The notes beneath the pieces were generated by a model. That model saw only the letters and a program-made list of their open reading frames with translations, was not told where the DNA came from and did not search any database. A stretch of DNA of 64,000 nucleotides, taken from positions 209,401-273,400 of the forward strand of contig JBEKDA010000001.1 in assembly GCA_050014595.1 (NCBI GenBank), given 5' to 3'. The translations under genes and the position numbers were made by a program. The DNA comes from PALSA-129 sp050014595. Lineage in GTDB: Bacteria > Acidobacteriota > Terriglobia > Bryobacterales > Bryobacteraceae. How positions within the stretch are numbered: position 1 is the stretch's first letter; each line of letters starts with the position of its first letter. Positions 57,879 to 64,000 of the stretch are shown here, piece by piece.

Positions 57879-59000
57879 ATGTTAGCGCTATCATCAGTCG
57901 CCGTCGTCCTGCTCGTCGCCGGCGCCACCACCATCTACGCCGCCACCAAGATCTCGAAGGCCGATTTCGGCAAGACCAAGGATGGCGCTGCCGTCCAGAT
58001 CTTCACCCTTACCAACGCCTCTGGCATGGAGCTGAAAATCTCCACCTACGGCGGCGCCATCGTCTCGTTGAAGACGCCCGGCCGCACCGGCGCCATGGGC
58101 GATGTCGTCCTCGGCTTCGACTCGCTCGATGGCTATCTCAATCCCAAAGAGCCTTACTTCGGCGCCCTCGTCGGCCGCTATGGCAATCGTATTGGCCACG
58201 CCAGATTCACCCTCGACGGCAAGACTTACACCCTCCCCGTCAACAACGGCGAGAACTCCCTGCACGGCGGCGACCGGGGCTTCGACAAATACGTCTGGAC
58301 CCCCAAGGAGCTTTCCGACGGCGGCCTCCAACTCACCATCCTCAGCCCAGACGGCGATCAAGGCTATCCCGGCAATCTCCACGTCACCGTGGCCTATCAC
58401 CTCACCGCCGCCAACGAAGTCAAAATCGACTACTCCGCCACCACCGATAAGGACACCGTCGTCAATCTCACCAACCACGCCTATTACAACCTCAAGGGCG
58501 CGGGCAACGGCGACATCCTCGGCCACGTGATGATGCTGAACGCCTCGAAGTTCACCCCGGTCGACGCCGGCTTGATCCCCACCGGCGAGCTCAAGCCCGT
58601 CGCCGGCACGCCCTTCGATTTCACCAAGCCCACCGCCATCGGCGCGCGCATCAACCAGGACGACGAACAGCTCAAGCTCGGCAAAGGCTACGACCACAAT
58701 TGGGTGATCGATCGCAAAGGCGCTTCGCTCAGCCTGGCGGCCCGCGTCGAAGAGCCCACCACCGGCCGCGTCATGGAAGTGCTCACCACCGAGCCCGGCA
58801 TTCAGTTCTACACCGGCAATTTCCTGGATGGCACGCTCACCGGCAAGGGCGGCAAAGTCTACCCCATGCGAGCGGCCTTCTGTCTCGAGACCCAGCATTA
58901 TCCCGACTCGCCGAATCAACCCGGTTTCCCGTCCACCGAACTGAAGCCCGGCCAGACTTACAAGACCACCACGGTCTACCGCTTCTCCACCAAGAAGTAG
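57879..59000 (+). CDS. galM: Exported aldose 1-epimerase
   Basis: The start at MLALSSVAVVLLVAGATTIY (57879), with GGAGG 10 nt upstream, gives 373 aa and an N-terminal signal peptide, so the enzyme probably works in the periplasm. GalM motifs are present: ELKISTYGGAIVSLKTPGR, VGRYGNRIGHARFTLDGKTY, ENSLHGGDRGFDKYVW (first His), NLTNHAYYNLKG (second His) and TTEPGIQFYTGNFLDG (catalytic Glu region). It interconverts alpha and beta anomers of aldoses, here presumably the arabinose released by the secreted glycosidases before uptake. The next gene starts 14 bp downstream, so both form one operon. Confidence 0.93.
   Translation: MLALSSVAVVLLVAGATTIYAATKISKADFGKTKDGAAVQIFTLTNASGMELKISTYGGAIVSLKTPGRTGAMGDVVLGFDSLDGYLNPKEPYFGALVGRYGNRIGHARFTLDGKTYTLPVNNGENSLHGGDRGFDKYVWTPKELSDGGLQLTILSPDGDQGYPGNLHVTVAYHLTAANEVKIDYSATTDKDTVVNLTNHAYYNLKGAGNGDILGHVMMLNASKFTPVDAGLIPTGELKPVAGTPFDFTKPTAIGARINQDDEQLKLGKGYDHNWVIDRKGASLSLAARVEEPTTGRVMEVLTTEPGIQFYTGNFLDGTLTGKGGKVYPMRAAFCLETQHYPDSPNQPGFPSTELKPGQTYKTTTVYRFSTKK
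57880..57893 (+). promoter_or_regulatory. Candidate LacI-type operator overlapping the galM start codon
   Basis: TGTTAGCGCTATCA is the most symmetric of the five sites (its reverse complement is TGATAGCGCTAACA). It overlaps the galM ATG and lies in the 104-bp region between the divergent GH127 and galM genes. A -10-like TATACA is at 57845-57850, so the site would act as a roadblock or block at the promoter-proximal region. Confidence 0.55.
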
Positions 59001-59014
59001 GAAGGATGTAACCC

Positions 59015-61411
59015 ATGGACCGCCGCGAGTTCCTGCAAAGCATCGCACTGACAACCGCCGTGGCGCAGGCGCTGCCCGCCGAGGCAGCCGAAGCAGCCGA
59101 AGCCCCCGAACAATCCACGCCCCCCGATACCGCCGGCCACACGCTACAGTGCGAATTCCAATACAACAACATCGCCTGGAAAGTCTACGAAGACCTCGGC
59201 AAGCGCGATGGCTCCATCACCTTTGTGCCCGCGCGCGGCGCGGCCCGCGTGATGGGCAAGCGGCCAGAGGCCGTCTTCTCGCAAGCCGCCGCGCCGTTCC
59301 TCGGCTTGTCGCAGCAGGATATCGGCAACTCGCTCGCCGACCTGCTGGCGGACAAACTGCTGGCCAACGGCGATCCCGATGAGATCCAGGTTCGCGATGC
59401 CGCGCCGCTGATCGGCAGTCCCGTGGCGCCCAACCCCAACGCCGGGCCGGGCGGCGGGAATGCCGCGGGCGGCGGCGGCACCAGCTCCTGGAACACATTT
59501 GTCGGCACCAAAGAATGCTTCGACACCGCGCCGGTCTATGCCACCGGCAACACGCGCACGTACCACCCCAACCAATATTTTTCCGAGTTGCAAGGATTCA
59601 CCGGCGCGCCCGGCGCCGCGCCCCCCGGCGACCATGCCAACATGCGCGAGCGCTGGGAGGGCCTGCTCGGCGGATGGATGCCGGCCGTCCACAAAGTTTT
59701 CCCCATCAACGGCCAGTCGTATATCGACCTGCTGATCTTCGGCGACGTCAAGGCCACCGACAAGTTCATTGTGCAGACCTGGCACCGCACGGCGCGCATC
59801 GATATGGAAAACGCCAGCGGCAAGATGAGCAAAGTCGTGTACGGCCATTCGTACCCCGCCTATCCTCCGTTCAAAGTCGATCCGAAGGCCGAAGAGTTCT
59901 ACCGCGCGCTGCTGATCTTCGCCGAGTATTGGGACAAGCAGCTTGCCGATTTCGCGCCCACCACCTTGCCCGACCGGACCTGGGTGGACATGTCGAAGCA
60001 CGCCGTAGCCAAGGAAATCATGGTGCGGCCGGGCGGCGTCTACCCCAAGTACGGCGCGGTGGACCGCGACTACTACGGCTCCGAGTACGACGGCTTCCAG
60101 GATATCTTCACGGCCTCCGTCTATACCAACCTGGAATTGGGCCGCTTCGAGCCGTGCAAGCAGATCCTCGACAACTATCTTTCCGAGTACACCGATGCCC
60201 GCGGCATGATCAACATGCGCGGTCCGGAAACCGCGCAGTACGGCCTCACGCTTTCGTTAATCGCGCGGTATCTCAACTACACCAAGGACACCGCGCTCGT
60301 TCAGCAGCATCGCGCCAAGATCGAAGCCACCGCGGCCGGCCTGCTGGCGATGCACGATACCAGTCTGAAGCTGCCGCCGGACGATCGGGGCTATGGCCTG
60401 ATCGCCGGCTGGAGCGAATCGGACGCCTGTCTGGCCCCGCGGCCCGAAATCTGGTGGAAGCCGTACTACGCCAACAGTGCCTTCGCCGCGCGCGGCTTGC
60501 GCGATCTCAGCCGCGTGTGGGGCGGCTTCAGCGCCTCGCTCGCGCGCGACTGGAAGAAGCACTCGGACACTCTGCTCGACGCCACTTTGAAGAGCATCGA
60601 CAAGTGGACCATGAACGACAAGACTCCGCCCTACGTTCCGCTGCTGCCTGGTTCCAAGCTGACCTTTAAGGAGGCGATGCGGACGGAACGGCCCAGCGAA
60701 CAACAGTGGCCGCACCGTCCCTACGCCGAATTGCTCATGTCCGGCGTGCTGCCGCCCGCCGTGGCCAACAAAGTGGTCGACACCATGCGCGCGTATGGCT
60801 CGACCACCATGGGCGTGCTGGCGAACGTGGGCGGCGGCGGGAACCGCGCCATCCTGGGCTTCATCGCATACGGCTTCGCCGAGGCGCTCATCCGTCTCGA
60901 CCGCATCGAAGAGTACCTGCTGTTCTGTTACGGCCACCGCTATCACGACCATTCGCCGGGAAGTTGGACCGCGGGCGAAGTGGCGGGCCTCGGTCCCGGC
61001 AAGCCGACCTTCTGCATCCCCGCCCAGCAGACCATCCCCTGCGTGGTCCGCTGGATGCTGGCCATCGAAGATCACGACGAAGACCGCCTCTATCTTGCCA
61101 AGGGCCTGCCGCGCGCCTGGGTGGCCTCTGGCCTTCCCATCCGCATCGATCAGGCGCCCACGCGTTGGGGCCGCGTCAATCTCAACCTCCAGAACAAACC
61201 GGGATCGAAGAGTGTCGTCTCGACCGTCGAACTCGCCCGCGCCGGCGCTCCCCAAGAGCTTCACGTGAAGCTCCGCATGCCGCTTTCGAACGCGGTGAAA
61301 ACGGCCACCGTGAACGGCCGCCCCGCTGCCATCGGCGGCGAGCACAACGACACCGTCATCATCCGGACCGGGACTGAAAAGCACTTTGAAATAGTGGGCC
61401 AGTACAGTTAG
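59015..61411 (+). CDS. Secreted Tat-dependent six-hairpin-like protein, putative glycosidase
   Basis: The 798-aa product has GGAAGGA upstream of its ATG and a Tat signal (MDRREFLQSIALTTAVAQAL). The centre (about 330-680) is helical with paired aromatic/acidic segments (GPETAQYGLTLSLIARYLNY; YGLIAGWSESDACLAPRPEI; WWKPYYANSAFAARGLRDLS; CYGHRYHDHSPGSWTAGEVA), consistent with an (alpha/alpha)6 barrel like those of GH78, GH95 or GH127 clans. The last 100 residues are a beta-sandwich (LHVKLRMPLSNAVKTATVNG). I cannot assign a GH family. Context suggests it cuts an arabinose- or rhamnose-containing glycan. It follows galM by 14 bp. Confidence 0.7.
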   Translation: MDRREFLQSIALTTAVAQALPAEAAEAAEAPEQSTPPDTAGHTLQCEFQYNNIAWKVYEDLGKRDGSITFVPARGAARVMGKRPEAVFSQAAAPFLGLSQQDIGNSLADLLADKLLANGDPDEIQVRDAAPLIGSPVAPNPNAGPGGGNAAGGGGTSSWNTFVGTKECFDTAPVYATGNTRTYHPNQYFSELQGFTGAPGAAPPGDHANMRERWEGLLGGWMPAVHKVFPINGQSYIDLLIFGDVKATDKFIVQTWHRTARIDMENASGKMSKVVYGHSYPAYPPFKVDPKAEEFYRALLIFAEYWDKQLADFAPTTLPDRTWVDMSKHAVAKEIMVRPGGVYPKYGAVDRDYYGSEYDGFQDIFTASVYTNLELGRFEPCKQILDNYLSEYTDARGMINMRGPETAQYGLTLSLIARYLNYTKDTALVQQHRAKIEATAAGLLAMHDTSLKLPPDDRGYGLIAGWSESDACLAPRPEIWWKPYYANSAFAARGLRDLSRVWGGFSASLARDWKKHSDTLLDATLKSIDKWTMNDKTPPYVPLLPGSKLTFKEAMRTERPSEQQWPHRPYAELLMSGVLPPAVANKVVDTMRAYGSTTMGVLANVGGGGNRAILGFIAYGFAEALIRLDRIEEYLLFCYGHRYHDHSPGSWTAGEVAGLGPGKPTFCIPAQQTIPCVVRWMLAIEDHDEDRLYLAKGLPRAWVASGLPIRIDQAPTRWGRVNLNLQNKPGSKSVVSTVELARAGAPQELHVKLRMPLSNAVKTATVNGRPAAIGGEHNDTVIIRTGTEKHFEIVGQYS

Positions 61412-61430
61412 CCGAGCCAAGACGCACCGA

Positions 61431-61467
61431 GCCGCGACTTGTCGCAGGACCGCTAGGGAGCGGAGGT
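61431..61467. repeat. 37-bp dispersed repeat, copy 2
   Basis: Partner of 26652-26688 with three mismatches, same orientation. It lies in the 67-bp gap before the M24 peptidase gene and ends 11 bp before that gene's ATG, so it supplies the AGCGGAGG that may serve as the ribosome-binding site. Confidence 0.6.
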
Positions 61468-61478
61468 TTGAGCACAAC

Positions 61479-62711
61479 ATGAATCGCCGATCTTTTCTAA
61501 CAGCATCCACTGCCGGTCTCGCCGCTCTCGCCCGCGCGCAACAACCCTCCGCGCCCGTGCCCGACGCCATCCGCGCGCTCAAACCCATGACCGCCGGTGT
61601 CGAACCCATCACCTTGGACGAGCGCCGCGCCCGTATCGAAAAGGCCCGCCGCCTCATGCACGACCAGAAGATCGACGCCGTCTTCATGGAGCGCGGTTCT
61701 TCTCTCTTCTACTTCACCGGCACGCGCGCCGCCCAGATCACCGGGCTCGTCATCCCCGCCAAGGGCGAACTCTCGTGGATCGTCCCCGCCTCGCAGCCCC
61801 TCCCTGACGACATCCGGATCGGCGGCTCCGTCGCCGCCTATCCCGACGCCGGCACTCCCTGCGTTGCCGTCCGCCAGGCGCTCAAAGATCGCGGCATCAC
61901 CGCCGGCCGCATCGCTCTGGAAGAGCAGGTACGCTTCTCCATCTTCGACGGCCTCCGCCAGGAGGTCCCCGCGGCCGAGTTCTCGCTCGCCACCCCGGTC
62001 ACCGCCGGCTGCCGCATGGTCAAGTCCAAAGCCGAGCTTGCGCTCATGCAGCGCGCGGCCGACGTGACGATCGAAGCCTACCGCGCCGGCCTCACCACGC
62101 TACGCGAGGGCATGACCCCGGCCGAGCTCCGCAACCACATCGCCGCCGCCTATCGCGCCCTCGGCTTCCAGGGTGGCGTCTCCGTCAGCTTCGGCAAGAA
62201 CACCGCCTTCCCCCACGGCAGCACCGTGCCGCAGACCCTCCACGAAGGCGACATGATCCTGCTCGACGATGGCTGCTCCGTGGAGGGCTATCAATCCGAC
62301 ATCACCCGCGCCGTGGTCTTCGGCAAACCCTCCGCGCGCCAGAAAGAAATCTGGGCCCTGGAGCGCAAGGCGCAGGACGCCGCCCTGGCCGCCGCCAAAC
62401 CCGGCGCCACGTGCGAATCCGTCGACGCCGCCGCGCGCAAGGTCATTACCGATGCCGGCTTCGGCCCCGGTTACAAACTGCCCGGCCTGCCCCACCGCAC
62501 CGGCCACGGCATCGGCCTCGATATTCACGAATGGACCTATCTCGTCAAGGGAAACAAGACCCGTCTCGAACCCGGCATGTGTTTCAGTGACGAGCCCATG
62601 ATTGTCACCGGCGAATTTGGCGTTCGTCTGGAAGATTGCATGTACATCACCGATCGCGGCGTTCGCACCTTCAGCAAGCAGAGCCCCGCCATCGATCAAC
62701 CGTTTGGTTAA
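61479..62711 (+). CDS. Secreted M24-family aminopeptidase (Xaa-Pro/creatinase type)
   Basis: The 410-aa product has a Tat signal (MNRRSFLTASTAGLAALARA). Residues 40-175 are a creatinase N-terminal domain (RGSSLFYFTGTRAAQITGLV). The C-terminal pita-bread domain has the dinuclear metal ligands of M24 enzymes: LLDDGCSVEGYQSDITRAV (D263, D274), RTGHGIGLDIHEW (His), MCFSDEPMIVTGEFGVRLED (two Glu). It would cleave X-Pro peptides or related amides in the periplasm. It follows the carbohydrate genes on the same strand but has no evident role in sugar use. Confidence 0.9.
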   Translation: MNRRSFLTASTAGLAALARAQQPSAPVPDAIRALKPMTAGVEPITLDERRARIEKARRLMHDQKIDAVFMERGSSLFYFTGTRAAQITGLVIPAKGELSWIVPASQPLPDDIRIGGSVAAYPDAGTPCVAVRQALKDRGITAGRIALEEQVRFSIFDGLRQEVPAAEFSLATPVTAGCRMVKSKAELALMQRAADVTIEAYRAGLTTLREGMTPAELRNHIAAAYRALGFQGGVSVSFGKNTAFPHGSTVPQTLHEGDMILLDDGCSVEGYQSDITRAVVFGKPSARQKEIWALERKAQDAALAAAKPGATCESVDAAARKVITDAGFGPGYKLPGLPHRTGHGIGLDIHEWTYLVKGNKTRLEPGMCFSDEPMIVTGEFGVRLEDCMYITDRGVRTFSKQSPAIDQPFG

Positions 62712-62886
62712 GCAGGATATTCCAAGCAGCACGCGTTTAATCGCTTCACTTACGCTTGACTCCGCGATTCGCTTCTGGCACTCTGTAACCGATGTCAACT
62801 GAAACCGTGCGCGCAAGCAAGCGGGCGCCGGTGGCGGAAGTGGGTGGTATCCCCGCGTTTACAATTGCGTTTGGGTGACCGGTCCT

Positions 62887-63746
62887 ATGGCTACCATGAA
62901 AGACGTTGCGGAGAAGGCGGGCGTCTCTGCCGCCACCGTATCTTACGTGCTCAACGATTCGCGCAAAGTGCGGCCGGCTACCGAGCAGCGCGTGCTCTGG
63001 GCGGCGAAGGAACTGGGCTACACGCCGAATGGGGCGGCCCGCAGTCTGGTGGTCGGGCGAAGCTCGATTGTGGGCCTGGTCGTCCCCGATATCGGCAATC
63101 CGTTCTTCCCCGAGATCATGAAAGCGTTCCAGGAAGAGTCCAACCTCTCCGGCATGGAGACCATCGTCATGGACACCAACCACGATCCGCAGCGCACGCG
63201 CCACGTGGTGGAACGGCTGCTGGCTCTTCAAGTGCCGGGAACTGCGTTCCTCACCACGCAGGTGGATGAGCCGGTGAAGGAATTCGTGACGAAGAAAGGG
63301 ATGTCGGCGGTGTACCTCGGCTTCGGGGCTGCGGGTGCCCACATCTCCAATGTCGCCATCGAGTTGCGTCAGGGAATCTTGGAAGCGGTAAACCACCTGG
63401 CGCAGTTGGGCCATTGCAGGGTCGGTTTCATCGGCGGTCCCGCGGATGGCGTCTTCGCTCAGCGGCGCAAAGCCGTATTTCTGGAAGGAGCCCTGGCCAA
63501 CGGCTTGGATACGCGCGTGGTGGATTCCGATTTCACGGTGCAGGGCGGCTATTTCAGTTGCTCGAAGCTGCTGGCGGGGTTCGACGCCACGGCGGTGATG
63601 GCGGCCAACGACCTGATGGCGATCGGAGCATTGCACTATGCTTATGATCGGCAGATAGCAACTTGATCCACGATTCGAGCCGTGGCGCCAATTACGAGGT
63701 GAAGACGAATCTGGTGGTGCGGCAGACTACCGCTCCGCCGCGGTAG
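62887..63746 (+). pseudogene. LacI-family regulator with internal deletion and frameshift
   Basis: The gene starts at MATMKDVAEKAGVSAATVSY with an intact helix-turn-helix and hinge, and runs in frame through MAANDLMAIGALHYAYDRQI, then stops at TGA 63664-63666 (about 260 aa, against about 340 for the family). Directly after, in another frame from 63663, the DNA encodes LIHDSSRGA and NYEVKTNLVVRQTTAPPR and a stop at 63744-63746: this reads as the normal C-terminus of a LacI regulator. About 50 residues that should lie between (the SIVGFDDI...P.LTTV region) are missing. A deletion that also shifted the frame explains this. DNA binding might persist but sensing is probably lost. Confidence 0.75.
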
Positions 63747-63839
63747 TCGCTCGGCGGCCGATGAGGCCGGAAGGAAGCGACCCCTGGCGGCAGCAGGCGA
63801 CCAGGAACCCGCGGACTGAACCGGGATCGTGGCCCTGGC

Positions 63840-63863
63840 GGATCTTGAACGCGCTTGAGATCC
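63840..63863. repeat. Small hairpin downstream of the lacI pseudogene
   Basis: GGATCT (63840-63845) and AGATCC (63858-63863) pair, extended by G-U pairs, within a GC-rich 165-bp region (63747-63913) that otherwise shows only a -10-like TATACT at 63886-63891. Could be a terminator or part of an unrecognised structured RNA. Confidence 0.3.
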
Positions 63864-63913
63864 ACGGCGACCCAGCGTCAGGGTCTATACTTTTGGGTTA
63901 AGCAGGAGGCAGT

Positions 63914-64000
63914 ATGAAATCGCAGGCCGCAGCTATTCGCGCTGGCATATTCGGCGCACACCAGTCGCGATTATCTCATGATCGTGATTCGAGTCGTGGC
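63914..64000 (+). CDS. Start of an unknown gene running off the window
   Basis: ATG at 63914 has a good ribosome-binding site (AGGAGG, 4 nt upstream) and a TATACT -10-like box 22 bp before it. Twenty-nine codons are visible (MKSQAAAIRAGIFGAHQSRL...), without a recognisable motif. The other two frames also stay open for much of this stretch, so the assignment is tentative. Confidence 0.35.
   Translation, partial: MKSQAAAIRAGIFGAHQSRLSHDRDSSRG

Noticed and set aside
63655..64000. Similarity between the lacI C-terminal block (CGATTCGAGCCGTGGC) and the last bases of the window
   Set aside because: Only about 14 of 16 bases agree and the second copy is cut by the window edge; too short to call a repeat or a second lacI copy.
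1..64000. rRNA, tRNA, prophage and CRISPR content
   Set aside because: I looked for conserved rRNA stretches, cloverleaf-like sequences with TTCGA loops, phage structural genes and spaced repeats and found none that hold up.

Overview
The window looks like chromosomal DNA of a GC-rich Acidobacteriota, most likely the Solibacter/Bryobacter lineage. Lineage clues in the sequence are an SBBP beta-propeller protein with a TIGR03437-like C-terminus (1-1837), an 808-aa ADOP-type permease (15592-18018), an Oar-like TonB receptor with an N-terminal carboxypeptidase-regulatory domain (49121-52936), many secreted PD40/BNR propellers, and dispersed palindromic repeats that recall Solibacter intergenic DNA. 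I see no rRNA, tRNA, CRISPR array, prophage or complete insertion sequence.

Left part (1-12.1 kb): the propeller protein; a damaged stretch (2071-3813) holding a gene with an in-frame amber codon, a small membrane protein and a kinase N-terminus relic; two multi-pass glycosyltransferases flanking a HAD-UbiA fusion and an altronate dehydratase-type enzyme; a DMT-type transporter facing a tagatose-bisphosphate aldolase. Then come a HigBA module (12.2-12.8 kb), a PD40 propeller, a DUF3108 protein, the ADOP permease, a tightly coupled operon of three secreted proteins (20.5 to 18.2 kb, minus strand), a lipoprotein, and an ECF sigma / anti-sigma / CpxP-like set (22.8 to 21.2 kb). Next are an A-type Fe-S carrier, an M16 peptidase, a secreted unknown, a DDAH-type hydrolase, a coupled TIR-PIN gene pair, a homocysteine synthase-type enzyme and an M1-like protein that has lost its zinc ligands.

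Right part (34.4-63.7 kb): a carbohydrate locus. Extracytoplasmic enzymes are GH39, GH31, two GH127/GH146-type cysteine glycosidases, an exported aldose 1-epimerase and an alpha/alpha-barrel protein. Uptake is by a TonB receptor and a sodium:solute symporter with a 72-aa membrane partner. Metabolism is by an L-fucose-isomerase-like enzyme, ribulokinase (AraB) and ribulose-5-phosphate 4-epimerase (AraD), which together would convert L-arabinose to D-xylulose 5-phosphate. No SusD-like gene is visible. Five copies of the 14-bp pattern TGNNANCGCTNNCA sit at the 5' ends of the GH39/GH31 pair, the symporter, the lacI/TonB pair, the GH146-type gene and the GH127/galM pair. I infer that the LacI regulator at 47900-48901 binds them and controls the whole set as one arabinoside regulon. 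This is the most interesting system in the window. A second lacI gene at the right end has lost an internal segment.
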